From NCBI GenBank assembly GCA_026396495.1, contig JAPLWR010000021.1, positions 1 through 8,439 on the forward strand: DNA of 8,439 nucleotides. Reading direction: 5' to 3'. Under the pieces are notes generated by a model. It did not search any database. It worked only from the letters and a program-made list of their open reading frames with translations, and was not told where the DNA came from. The stretch is from Candidatus Magasanikiibacteriota bacterium (lineage in GTDB: Bacteria > Patescibacteriota > Patescibacteriia > Magasanikbacterales > UBA10003). Positions 1-7,085 of the stretch are shown here, piece by piece (within the stretch, counting starts at the first letter, position 1; every line of letters begins with the position of its first letter). The position numbers and the translations under genes are program-made.

Positions 1-123
1 CCAGCAGAAGAATCTGGGGCAGAAGTAAGAGAGGAAAGTTTAATACTACGAAGAGAAGAAGTATTTGAGGTGGCAATAAGAGCATCCAGTAGAGTAGCGG
101 CACCGTAAAATTTTAAGGTACCA
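1..123 (-). repeat. 123-bp exact direct repeat, copy at the window edge
   Basis: Identical to 1207-1329. The match begins at the first base of the window, so the true repeat may be longer and continue outside it. Identity stops at 124 (g versus a). Confidence 0.95.
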
Positions 124-2060
124 GAAGCTGAAAGACTGCCAGTTATACCATCTAAGAAAATCCTGCCGGTATCTCCAACTTGGTAAGGTGAAACATCAGT
201 CTGTCCCAGACGTAAAGAAGTTGGTGTAAAAGTAGAAGTAGCTAAACCAGTTCCTATTGTGAAAAGTGATCCGCCAGTTTGAATAGTAGACATTGATAAC
301 CTTGCATAACTATTACTTGGATCCATTAATTGAAATACGGGGGCATTACCTCCAATATCACCTGAACCTTTCAGACTAACGTAAGCTAATTTACCTGCCC
401 CACCAACTGAAAAATCTACAACGGGAGCACCAAAAATAGAAGAACTGGCCACAGAAAATAAAGAATTGCCTAGATCATTTTTTAAATCCAGTAAATTACC
501 TGTTTGCAAAGCGTTACCTTTAACCACTAAACCAGCAGAGGAAGGACTGCCCAAGTTGACACTTAAAGTATTAGAAGCAAAAACTTCACCAGCACCATTT
601 ACATAAAATACTCCAGTTTCTCTTCCCGTGTCCCTGCTAATAGTTAAAGAAGTTGGGTAAAGATATGAAAAGTTAGAACCTGTACCTACTGATAATAAAG
701 TTGAAATAGTTGTGGTAGTAAGGCTGATATTTCCTGCCTCTGTCACCATCATAGGAGTGGCGGAATAAGCGGTTGCATCATCTGAAAATGATAAAGCAAA
801 AACCGTTGTCGCCGCACCTCCTTCTGAATTGCTGGATAAACTCCACAGCTTTCCATTTATTGATGCATTTGTAGAGGATGCTGAACCAAGCGCTAAAGCA
901 GAATATTGGCCATCTAAAGTACTTGGTGTCCCACTAATTAAAACAAAAGCGGGAGAACCATCATTGATAGCATAAGAATTCCTATCAATGGTTAAATTAT
1001 TAGATAAATTCATCGTTGAAGAAGCAAAAATTGCCCCATCAAACCAGACAGGATAAGTAGAGGAAGTCATAAGAGCCAAAGCTCCATAGGTAGTACCAAA
1101 ACGTCCCCAATCATTTACTCCTGAACCAGTTGCACCAAGATCAACTACGTTCCCAGCAGAAGTATAGCCATAAAATTTACAAACAACAGAATCAAAATAA
1201 ATATTACCAGCAGAAGAATCTGGGGCAGAAGTAAGAGAGGAAAGTTTAATACTACGAAGAGAAGAAGTATTTGAGGTGGCAATAAGAGCATCCAGTAGAG
1301 TAGCGGCACCGTAAAATTTTAAGGTACCAAAAACACCACCAGTAGTACCAAAACCACCAACAGTTAAACTCTGTGGTGATAAATTAGAAAAATATGTGCC
1401 ATTATTAACAACAACAGCACTAGGATTCAAAAAACCACTTGCGATCCCATCGTTTATAGTTAACTGACTTGGAGACAAAAGTCCATAGGATAAAGCTGTA
1501 GCACCCTCCACCTTTACTTGCGGTGGATACAAAGAACTACCCTGCTTTAAAACAAGACGCCCACTAGAATTAAGTGCTGTATTTCCTACAGATAAATTCA
1601 CAAAATCACCGCCCAAAGTAGTAGTGGACAAACTAGCCAACTCATTACCACCAATATCAAACCACTTTTGGGCATAAATAGTTGTACCAACACCAGTAGG
1701 CATAAAAGATTGGATAGTGCCAGAGGTGGAGATATTTCCAGTTGTAGCATAAACAAAAAATTTACCATTATCAACAATTTCTTCATTAACATCAGTTGTA
1801 ACACCTAACATTAACGCGTCTGCCGTTAGGGTAGAAGTCACCCCTGTACCATTATTTACCAACCTTAAATAACCCTGAGTATTATTTTGTACACCTAATT
1901 CCACATTAGAGTAGGTTTCACTCTGGTCAGCAACTACCAAAGCACCTCCTCCGTGCAAAAGAATAACTCCCTCTCCATCAGAGACATCTTTATTTCCTAA
2001 ATTTAAAACAGTACCCTTTGGCCCTCCACTTCCAGAAGAGGTAGCTAAAGAAAACACCAT
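1..2060 (-). CDS. Continuation of the giant surface protein in the shifted frame, C-terminus beyond window
   Basis: The frame is open on the minus strand from about 2060 to position 1 with no stop, so at least 680 more codons belong to the same protein. An ATG at 2060 happens to open this frame, but no SD, signal peptide or domain boundary is there, so I read it as the downstream half of the 3987 gene rather than an independent gene. The composition and module style are the same as in the N-terminal half: segments such as NLLDLKNDLGNSLFSVASSS (471-530) match the DGxGxxxxxFxTSS pattern, and the NDWGRFGTTYGALALM module of the first half recurs at 1033-1115. A 41-codon segment (KFYGAATLLDALIATSNTSS and flanks) occurs twice with identical DNA. 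With the frame repaired, the protein is at least about 1,325 residues and still unfinished. The only Cys seen in this half lies near 1180, in the sequence VVCKFYG. Confidence 0.75.
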   Translation of the reverse strand, partial: MVFSLATSSGSGGPKGTVLNLGNKDVSDGEGVILLHGGGALVVADQSETYSNVELGVQNNTQGYLRLVNNGTGVTSTLTADALMLGVTTDVNEEIVDNGKFFVYATTGNISTSGTIQSFMPTGVGTTIYAQKWFDIGGNELASLSTTTLGGDFVNLSVGNTALNSSGRLVLKQGSSLYPPQVKVEGATALSYGLLSPSQLTINDGIASGFLNPSAVVVNNGTYFSNLSPQSLTVGGFGTTGGVFGTLKFYGAATLLDALIATSNTSSLRSIKLSSLTSAPDSSAGNIYFDSVVCKFYGYTSAGNVVDLGATGSGVNDWGRFGTTYGALALMTSSTYPVWFDGAIFASSTMNLSNNLTIDRNSYAINDGSPAFVLISGTPSTLDGQYSALALGSASSTNASINGKLWSLSSNSEGGAATTVFALSFSDDATAYSATPMMVTEAGNISLTTTTISTLLSVGTGSNFSYLYPTSLTISRDTGRETGVFYVNGAGEVFASNTLSVNLGSPSSAGLVVKGNALQTGNLLDLKNDLGNSLFSVASSSIFGAPVVDFSVGGAGKLAYVSLKGSGDIGGNAPVFQLMDPSNSYARLSMSTIQTGGSLFTIGTGLATSTFTPTSLRLGQTDVSPYQVGDTGRIFLDGITGSLSASGTLKFYGAATLLDALIATSNTSSLRSIKLSSLTSAPDSSA
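1033..1115 (-). repeat. Surface-protein module, partial copy 3 (83 bp)
   Basis: Only the C-terminal 28 residues of the module (NDWGRFGTTYGALALM ... YPVWFDGA) are present here. The DNA matches copy 2 except at four bases, all synonymous (TAC to TAT, GGT to GGA, AGA to CGT). It is preceded by a different sequence (VVDLGATGSGV) instead of the SLTWATVVGGSGT found before copies 1 and 2. Confidence 0.85.
1207..1329 (-). repeat. 123-bp exact direct repeat, upstream copy
   Basis: Identical base for base to 1-123 and in the same reading frame (offset 1206 = 402 codons). It encodes 41 residues including GTLKFYGAATLLDALIATSN and IKLSSLTSAPDSSAG. It is followed on the minus strand by NIYFDSVVCKFYGYTSAG and then module copy 3. 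Confidence 0.95.
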
Positions 2061-3987
2061 GGTCAAGTATAGAAAGTAACTTATCCCCATCATTATTACT
2101 ACCTGCAGTAATAGACAAACCACTTAGGCTATTACCACCACCAACATACAATGAGGAAGAAGAGTACACTGCCCCATCAAACCAGACAGGGTAAGTAGAG
2201 GAAGTCATAAGAGCCAAAGCTCCATAGGTAGTACCAAATCTACCCCAATCATTGGTGCCAGAACCTCCAACTACCGTAGCCCAAGTTAAAGAACCAGAAC
2301 CATCATTTCTTAAAAAAGTATTAGCTCCACCTTGTGAACCTGTCCAAGAATAAGGAACATTATTAATACGAGAAAGATTGCCAAAAACAGAGAGGGTACC
2401 GGAAACAGAGGTGTTACCTAAATAATCAATATTAAAAACTCCTTGATCATAAAGACCAGCGTTGGAGCGATTTAAAGCAAACCTATTAGAACTAAAAAGA
2501 GAAAAATTATCAGTTGGGTCAGTCAAACGAACTTGTCCACCAAGACCACCATTATTGTTACCAATATTTAACTCCCAACCATTATTGGAACTAGAAGTAA
2601 ACTGCATCATTGTTCTACCTAAACCATCCTGCCAGGAAGTAATAGCAGTATTAGATCCCTGATTAGCGTTAGCGCGAATCAATAGTGGCACGGCTGTAGT
2701 AGAAGAAGCTTGGATATATAATTGACCAAGACCATTTCCATCACCACCAATATCTAAATAACTCTTTGAGCCACCGGCAATTTTAACTGAACTGGAAGTG
2801 TACACCGCTCCATCAAACCAGACAGGGTAAGTAGAGGAAGTCATGAGAGCTAATGCTCCATAGGTAGTACCAAATCTACCCCAATCATTGGTGCCAGATC
2901 CTCCAACTACCGTAGCCCAAGTTAAAGAACCAGAACCATCATTTCTTAAAAAAGTATTAGCTCCACCTTGTGAACCTGTCCAAGAATAAGGAACGTTATT
3001 GATACGAGAAAGATTGCCAAAGACAGAGAGGGTACCAGAGGTGGAGACACTGCCATCTCCTCCCACATGGAACAAGCCACTTGGATTACTCAAAGTAGAC
3101 GCGTGTATTATTTCAATTCCTCCAAAAGTAGAAGTTGTATCGTCGCCACCCACAACTAAACCATTACCATCAAGGTAAGTTTTTATCAAAGATGAGCCTG
3201 GATAAGTAAACAAAACTGAACCACCAGCATCAGCGGCTGTGCCATTTAACTTTAAGGCGCCACTATGTGAAGAATCCCCCAATGAAAATACGGCATTTTG
3301 TATATAAGAATAATTATTTCCATTTGTTCCTACAGCAGGCAAGATAACTGAACCAGTAGAAGTTGCAAAACTCCCAATTACATTCCCACTCCCATCCAAC
3401 CACTGCTGCAAAGTATCATTATTACTATATTTCACTGATAACAATCCTGTAGAAGTAACACTATTAAAATTAAAGTTGCCCACAGCATCAGAAACCGGGA
3501 GATAAAGAGATGAAGAAACTGTATTAATACCTACCCCATCTAATTTTTTACTATTAAAAGCATAAGGAGAGGCCGTCACTCTTTTACGTGGGGTCATTTC
3601 AGTGTCACAACCAGTGTTAGGCCCAGAACAGACCGTCAAACCTAAATATAAGGCGTCGGCATTGAATAAAGTAGCCGGTAAGGCGTTAATACCACTATCC
3701 GTATCTCCCAAATTAACAGAAAAAATACCACCAGTAACAGTTACAGGAGTGGTAGTGACAGACCCACAAGAGCCAGCAGCAGTATATTGGCATGTGCCAA
3801 TTGAAGCAGTATCATAAAGAGAAAATTTTAAATAATGAACACCATCAGTTACCAGATTACCCGTAGCATCTGTTAGTTTACCCTGAAAAGAAATTTGTTG
3901 ATTAATAGCAGAAGAAGAATGAACCAAAAATAAACTTAGGAAAAAACCAAAAAACAACCCTAAAAACAAAATTCCAGGATTTGTCAT
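1990..3987 (-). CDS. Giant modular surface/fibre-like protein, N-terminal part (frameshifted)
   Basis: I do not recognise a named gene. The start is ATG at 3987: an SD-like AAAGGGAG lies just upstream and a clean Sec signal peptide follows (MTNPG, then a Leu/Phe-rich core, then HSSSA before INQQ, cleavage near residue 27). An in-frame ATG at 4023 has no SD and would add 12 polar residues. After the signal comes a roughly 140-residue N-terminal domain (ISFQGKLTD ... GIFSVNLGD ... EMTPRKRVTASPYAFNS). This type is common at the N-terminus of secreted repeat proteins and fibre-like proteins of CPR bacteria. The rest is low-complexity Gly/Ser/Thr/Asn-rich modules with recurring DGxGxxxxxFxTSS segments, probably a beta-rich stalk on the cell exterior. 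A 78-residue module occurs twice, identically. The reading frame leaves the protein at about 2047-2062 and stops at 1990 after out-of-frame residues; the true continuation is the next entry. Adhesion is an inference from architecture only. Confidence 0.8.
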   Translation of the reverse strand: MTNPGILFLGLFFGFFLSLFLVHSSSAINQQISFQGKLTDATGNLVTDGVHYLKFSLYDTASIGTCQYTAAGSCGSVTTTPVTVTGGIFSVNLGDTDSGINALPATLFNADALYLGLTVCSGPNTGCDTEMTPRKRVTASPYAFNSKKLDGVGINTVSSSLYLPVSDAVGNFNFNSVTSTGLLSVKYSNNDTLQQWLDGSGNVIGSFATSTGSVILPAVGTNGNNYSYIQNAVFSLGDSSHSGALKLNGTAADAGGSVLFTYPGSSLIKTYLDGNGLVVGGDDTTSTFGGIEIIHASTLSNPSGLFHVGGDGSVSTSGTLSVFGNLSRINNVPYSWTGSQGGANTFLRNDGSGSLTWATVVGGSGTNDWGRFGTTYGALALMTSSTYPVWFDGAVYTSSSVKIAGGSKSYLDIGGDGNGLGQLYIQASSTTAVPLLIRANANQGSNTAITSWQDGLGRTMMQFTSSSNNGWELNIGNNNGGLGGQVRLTDPTDNFSLFSSNRFALNRSNAGLYDQGVFNIDYLGNTSVSGTLSVFGNLSRINNVPYSWTGSQGGANTFLRNDGSGSLTWATVVGGSGTNDWGRFGTTYGALALMTSSTYPVWFDGAVYSSSSLYVGGGNSLSGLSITAGSNNDGDKLLSILDHGVFFSYLFWKWRAKGYCFKFRK
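2047..2062 (-). other. Frameshift site in the surface-protein gene
   Basis: Up to SILDHG the upstream frame reads like the protein's other modules. From VFSLATSSGSGG onward only the +1 frame does, and it then stays open for about 2 kb. The upstream frame ends 19 codons later at 1990. The spacing of the repeated NDWGRF module agrees: copies 1 and 2 lie 636 bases apart (212 codons), while copies 2 and 3 lie 1138 bases apart, one base more than 379 codons. One extra base, or the loss of two (for example a TG from a GTGTG run), would explain it. The codon at the junction is not a recognisable programmed slippery site. Confidence 0.75.
2165..2400 (-). repeat. Surface-protein module, copy 2 (236 bp)
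   Basis: Second copy of the 2801-3036 module with the same amino-acid sequence and 9 synonymous differences. Similarity falls off sharply on both sides (GTxSG before, YxSSS after), so the unit has clear borders. It lies about 100 bases upstream of the frameshift. Confidence 0.9.
2801..3036 (-). repeat. Surface-protein module, copy 1 (236 bp)
   Basis: Direct repeat of 2165-2400 at an offset of 636 bases (212 codons), inside one reading frame. It encodes 78 residues from GTLSVFGNLSRINN through PYSWTGSQGGANTFLRNDG to YPVWFDGAV. By hand alignment it differs from copy 2 at 9 of 236 bases, and every difference is synonymous. Confidence 0.9.
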
Positions 3988-3990
3988 CTT

Positions 3991-3998
3991 GCTCCCTT
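3991..3998 (-). promoter_or_regulatory. Shine-Dalgarno-like site of the surface-protein gene
   Basis: On the minus strand AAGGGAGC precedes the ATG at 3987, with GGGAG ending five bases before it. This decides the start over the ATG at 4023. It is the only clear SD in the window; ftsK, the RodZ-like gene and recA have none at usual spacing. Confidence 0.6.
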
Positions 3999-4047
3999 TC
4001 TTGTATTCATTTACTCCGTGCATGAATGATTCTTAATTGTTGATAAC

Positions 4048-4056
4048 ATTATACCA
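4048..4056 (-). promoter_or_regulatory. Extended -10 promoter for the surface-protein gene
   Basis: The minus strand reads TGGTATAAT here: a perfect -10 hexamer with an extended TGn element. The -35 region (around 4071-4078) is poor, which fits an extended -10 promoter. Transcription would begin near 4040, leaving about a 50-base leader before the ATG at 3987. Confidence 0.6.
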
Positions 4057-4072
4057 CATATATATAGTGGTA
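4052..4072. promoter_or_regulatory. Inverted repeat overlapping the leftward promoter
   Basis: TACCAC (4052-4057) and GTGGTA (4067-4072) are perfect inverted arms around a 9-base alternating AT spacer. The left arm overlaps the -10/TGn element and the whole repeat fills the -10 to -35 spacer of the leftward promoter, a position where a dimeric repressor could block it. No regulator is identified; an operator role is an inference. Confidence 0.4.
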
Positions 4073-4102
4073 GCTAAAAAATATCCACATCTTTTTTTCA
4101 TC

Positions 4103-4132
4103 TTGATTAAAGCAACCATAAACTGCTATAAT
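4103..4132 (+). promoter_or_regulatory. Promoter of the ftsK-rodZ-recA cluster
   Basis: TTGATT (4103-4108), 18 bases, then TGCTATAAT (4124-4132): an extended -10 with the consensus hexamer and a four-of-six -35. A start near 4139 would leave a leader of under 20 bases before the ftsK ATG. No other good promoter was seen before the following genes, so this one probably drives all three. Confidence 0.65.
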
Positions 4133-4156
4133 GCAAAGGATTCACAAATAAAATTT

Positions 4157-5695
4157 ATGCCTAAAAACCACAAAGAACACAGAAAAAACAAAGTTAAGCA
4201 GATTAATCCAGAAATTAAACGTAGCTTGAGTGTTATTTTTCTTTTTATTCTAGCAGGGCTTTGTATTTTAAGCTTTTTTAATTTAGGTGGAGCGGCGGGA
4301 TTTTATATTAATAAGGTTTCTGGCTTAATTTTTGGACAATTACGCTTAATTTTTCCTTTAGCAATTATCTTTACGGCCCTTTTAGTAGAATTTAGTGATA
4401 AATACCAAGGCAATAGTCGTCATATCTGGGGTTTTTTACTCTTAATTGTAGGAGCGGCAGGGATATCTCACTTAACAGAGCCAACAACTAGCGCCCTAGA
4501 AGTGGCTAAAGCTGGAGCTGGTGGTGGTTTTTTAGGTTTTGGAATTAGTTTTGCCCTACAAAAAGCTTTTGGTTTTTGGGCAAGCCTTACCATTTTAGTT
4601 GGTTTGATTTTAGCTTCAGTAATTTTATTGCTTAATACAACTTTAGCTAATATTTTACAAACACAAAAAAATCTTTTCTTAAAATTAGGAACCTTTGGAA
4701 AAATAGTCATTGGTGTTCTAACTTTGTTTGCAAGAAAATCACCTACAGTGGCTAACTATTCCGCTTCTAATCAAACTTTTGTCGGCACAGAACCAGAAGT
4801 AGAATTTCAAAGCCAAAAAATTAAAACAGAAAAAGCAGAAGAAAGTAAATTGGCTTTTGAACAAAAAAACCATGACAGAAATGATAATCTCAAAGATGCT
4901 CACGAAGCATTATTAGATGCCCCTATTTTTTCCTCCAAATCAACCCACAAATTACCACCCCTGACACTTCTTACTTCTTTAAAATCTCAACCTTCAGCTG
5001 GAGATATCAAAGGAAATCTCTATACTATTCAAAAAACTTTTTATAATTTCAACATTCCCGTAGAAATGGGCGAAGTAAAAGTAGGACCAACAGTTTCGCA
5101 ATATTCTTTAAAACCAGCCGATGGTATTAAACTTACCCGCATTACTTCTTTGGGAGATAATTTGGCTTTGGCTTTAGCTGCCCATCCAATTAGAATTGAA
5201 GCCCCAATTCCTGGAAAATCTTTAGTGGGTATTGAAATTCCTAATCAAAAAATTGCCATAGTAACTTTACGAGAATTATTAGATTCAAAAGAGTGGCAAA
5301 CTCAACGTGGCACATTAAAAGTGGCCGTAGGTAAAGATGTGTCTGGTCGTCCTTGGTTTACTGACATCTCCTCTCTTCCCCACTTATTAGTTGCTGGCGC
5401 CACTGGATCTGGAAAAACAATTTATCTAAATGCTTTAATTTTAAGTTTGCTTTTATCTCACACCAGTGAAACTTTACGTTTTATTTTTGTCGATCCAAAA
5501 AGAGTGGAATTACATTTGTATAATGGCATCCCCCATCTCTTAACCCCAGTTATTACTGACCAACAAAAAACAGTTAACGCTCTCCGCTGGACTATTGGAG
5601 AAATGGAACGCCGTTTAGAAATTCTTTCTAAATCTGGTAAACGTAATCTTAAAGAATATAACGCCGTGATGGAAGAATATTGTTTTTGTAATTGA
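4157..5695 (+). CDS. ftsK: DNA translocase FtsK, N-terminal part up to the frameshift
   Basis: FtsK/SpoIIIE pumps chromosomal DNA through the closing septum. I start it at ATG 4157 (MPKNHKEHRKN), which lies just after the promoter; the frame is open back to 4037, but an ATG there would precede the promoter and add a poor N-terminus. Residues 24-160 hold about four membrane segments, followed by a short acidic/charged linker (about 195-265) rather than a long Pro/Gln linker. The alpha domain lies around 283-375, and the beta-domain Walker A GATGSGKT is at 414-421. VDPKRVEL and the RNLKEYN motif (to about 502) then follow, as in the family. After NAVMEE (507) the frame runs into five foreign residues and TGA at 5693-5695, exactly where the Walker B strand should begin; that strand continues in another frame. 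It is the first gene of a tight cluster with a RodZ-like gene and recA. Confidence 0.9.
   Translation: MPKNHKEHRKNKVKQINPEIKRSLSVIFLFILAGLCILSFFNLGGAAGFYINKVSGLIFGQLRLIFPLAIIFTALLVEFSDKYQGNSRHIWGFLLLIVGAAGISHLTEPTTSALEVAKAGAGGGFLGFGISFALQKAFGFWASLTILVGLILASVILLLNTTLANILQTQKNLFLKLGTFGKIVIGVLTLFARKSPTVANYSASNQTFVGTEPEVEFQSQKIKTEKAEESKLAFEQKNHDRNDNLKDAHEALLDAPIFSSKSTHKLPPLTLLTSLKSQPSAGDIKGNLYTIQKTFYNFNIPVEMGEVKVGPTVSQYSLKPADGIKLTRITSLGDNLALALAAHPIRIEAPIPGKSLVGIEIPNQKIAIVTLRELLDSKEWQTQRGTLKVAVGKDVSGRPWFTDISSLPHLLVAGATGSGKTIYLNALILSLLLSHTSETLRFIFVDPKRVELHLYNGIPHLLTPVITDQQKTVNALRWTIGEMERRLEILSKSGKRNLKEYNAVMEEYCFCN
5672..5682 (+). other. Frameshift site in ftsK, directly before Walker B
   Basis: The upstream frame reads NAVMEE then foreign residues; the downstream frame reads IVFVIDELADL. 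The upstream bound of the downstream frame is a TGA at 5667-5669, so the switch must lie in about 12 bases. Restoring two bases (TATT to TATATT) gives EEYIVFVIDE. Relatives usually have several more residues, ending in PY, before this strand, so a loss of 2+3n bases fits better than a gain of one. Confidence 0.8.
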
Positions 5696-6392
5696 TGAAT
5701 TAGCAGATTTGATGGCCACTTCAGGTGCAGAAGTGGAGGGTTCAATCGTACGCTTAGCCCAATTAGCTAGAGCCACTGGTATACATTTAATTGTGGCCAC
5801 CCAAAGACCATCAGTAGATGTTATTACTGGCTTAATTAAAGCTAATTTCCCCGCCCGCATGGCTTTCTCTGTTACCTCTCTTATGGACTCCAGAACTATC
5901 TTAGATTGTGGTGGTGCAGAAAAATTATTGGGCCGCGGCGACATGTTATGGAGCGGTCCTGACATGAGTAGACCCCAACGTTTACAAGGTGCTTATATTT
6001 CTGAAGAAGAAATTAAAAAAGTCACTGAATTTTTAAAAAATGAAGAACTGCCACAATACATTGATGAAGTTGTCACCAAACAACAAGGCATTTTAGCATT
6101 GAACGGAGAATCTTCTAATGACGACGATGATCCATTGTTAGAAGAAGCGAAAGCCGTCTTGCTCCAAGCAGGAAAAGGATCTGCTTCTCTTTTACAAAGA
6201 AGATTAAAAGTTGGTTATGCCCGTGCGGCCAGATTATTAGATTTATTAGAAGCCAGAGGATTTATCGGCCCAGCTGACGGCGCCAAACCCCGAGAACTTT
6301 TATCTATCAATGTAGATGAAATACCCTCAACCGATGAAATGCCTGCAGAAGAAGCTGGACCAGAAAAAAAAGAAGATGATATAAAATTTTAA
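5679..6392 (+). CDS. ftsK: DNA translocase FtsK, C-terminal part in the shifted frame
   Basis: This is the rest of FtsK in the +1 frame. It begins with the Walker B strand IVFVIDELADLM at 5679, then RLAQLARATGIHLIVATQRP, SVDVITGLIKAN, SRTILDCGGAEKLLGRGDML and a C-terminal gamma winged helix (nt about 6129-6305: PLLEEAKAVLLQAGKGSASL, then ARAARLLDLLEARGFIG). In FtsK the gamma domain reads KOPS and contacts XerD. An acidic tail ends the protein. A gene finder might start a separate ORF at TTG 5709 or ATG 5712, but that would cut through the ATPase core, so it is not an independent gene. Repaired, FtsK is about 745 residues, a normal short FtsK. The TAA at 6390-6392 is six bases before the next ATG. 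Confidence 0.9.
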   Translation: MVFVIDELADLMATSGAEVEGSIVRLAQLARATGIHLIVATQRPSVDVITGLIKANFPARMAFSVTSLMDSRTILDCGGAEKLLGRGDMLWSGPDMSRPQRLQGAYISEEEIKKVTEFLKNEELPQYIDEVVTKQQGILALNGESSNDDDDPLLEEAKAVLLQAGKGSASLLQRRLKVGYARAARLLDLLEARGFIGPADGAKPRELLSINVDEIPSTDEMPAEEAGPEKKEDDIKF

Positions 6393-6398
6393 TTTTTT

Positions 6399-7085
6399 AT
6401 GAATTTATTTTCTAGTAAAATACTGCAGAATAAACCCTCAGCGGTTAATGCCTTGAAAGAAAATAGAATCAAGCAAGATTTTTCTATTGCCATAATTGCC
6501 AGACGTTTATCTATCTCTCCTAAATTTATAGAAAGCTTAGAAAACGCCAAATACAATCGTTTGCCCGGAGAAGTCTACATTAAAAATTTTATTAAAAAAT
6601 ATTCTGATTTTTTAAAATTAAATACCGCGGAAATTTTAGCCCAGTATGAAGAAGAACGCGCCAATGGATTTAAAAAACCAGAGAACAATCAATTCATTCC
6701 CGTTTGTAAAATAAAAAGCTCTGCTTTGATGCTCCGCAAAATAATAGTTGCCAGCCTAGTACTTTTTTTGATAACCTATTTGAGTCTGGAAGTGGGCGGT
6801 ATTTATAAGGCTCCAAAGCTAATATTGGAATCACCCACTGAAGGCCAGGTAATTTTAGACTCCAACTTGCTAGTAAAAGGCCTAACCAACCCAGAAATGA
6901 AGGTACAGATCAACGGGGTAGAGACTGTTAGTGACGGCGAGGGAAATTTTTCTGAAAATGTTATTTTGAATGCTGGCAACAACCAAATTATAGTAACAGT
7001 TATAAAAAAACACGGTCGTTCTCAAACTGTAACTAGAAATGTTGTTTACCGAGAAAAGAAAGAAAATGTTTCGTTTAATAATTAA
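6399..7085 (+). CDS. RodZ-like HTH, membrane and extracytoplasmic Ig-like protein
   Basis: 228 residues. Residues 17-75 form a Xre/RodZ-type helix-turn-helix (HTH_25 style: [20 protein letters not shown], then [16 protein letters not shown]). A single membrane helix lies at about 113-131 ([19 protein letters not shown]), and an extracytoplasmic beta domain at about 139-217 (SPTEGQVI ... VKGLTNP ... [20 protein letters not shown] ... NNQIIVTV) resembles the Ig-like/glucodextranase-B-type repeat often found on secreted proteins. In RodZ the cytoplasmic HTH binds MreB and the outer domain lies near the wall machinery. Here the HTH-TM order is right, but MreB itself is not in the window. It starts six bases after ftsK with no SD, so it is probably co-transcribed and possibly coupled. 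The position between an FtsK and RecA matches ymfM/rodZ in Firmicutes. A membrane-tethered transcription regulator is the alternative. Confidence 0.75.
   Translation: MNLFSSKILQNKPSAVNALKENRIKQDFSIAIIARRLSISPKFIESLENAKYNRLPGEVYIKNFIKKYSDFLKLNTAEILAQYEEERANGFKKPENNQFIPVCKIKSSALMLRKIIVASLVLFLITYLSLEVGGIYKAPKLILESPTEGQVILDSNLLVKGLTNPEMKVQINGVETVSDGEGNFSENVILNAGNNQIIVTVIKKHGRSQTVTRNVVYREKKENVSFNN

Noticed and set aside
1..1329. The spaced identical 123-bp copies as a CRISPR array or insertion-sequence ends
   Set aside because: There are only two copies, far apart, in the same orientation and in frame within one protein; no short regular spacers, transposase or terminal inverted repeats.
1598..1804. 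Open frame of 68 codons on the minus strand (Leu-rich)
   Set aside because: It lies in another frame of the surface-protein gene, whose own frame is open across the whole region; the Leu richness comes from its TTx codons shifted.
2462..2662. Plus-strand open frame opposite the surface gene
   Set aside because: Antisense shadow of a repeat-rich gene; no SD, promoter or recognisable domain.
3602..3817. Plus-strand open frame of 71 codons
   Set aside because: Antisense to the N-terminal domain of the surface protein, with no supporting signal.
4037..4156. Upstream extension of ftsK to an ATG at 4037
   Set aside because: It would begin upstream of the strong extended -10 promoter at 4124-4132 and adds residues not expected in FtsK.
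5687..5700. TGA at 5693 read as sense (alternative code)
   Set aside because: Reading through in that frame gives no FtsK sequence; the conserved residues continue in the +1 frame, so it is a frameshift, not recoding.
5458..5965. Minus-strand open frames opposite ftsK
   Set aside because: Shadows of the conserved ATPase coding strand.
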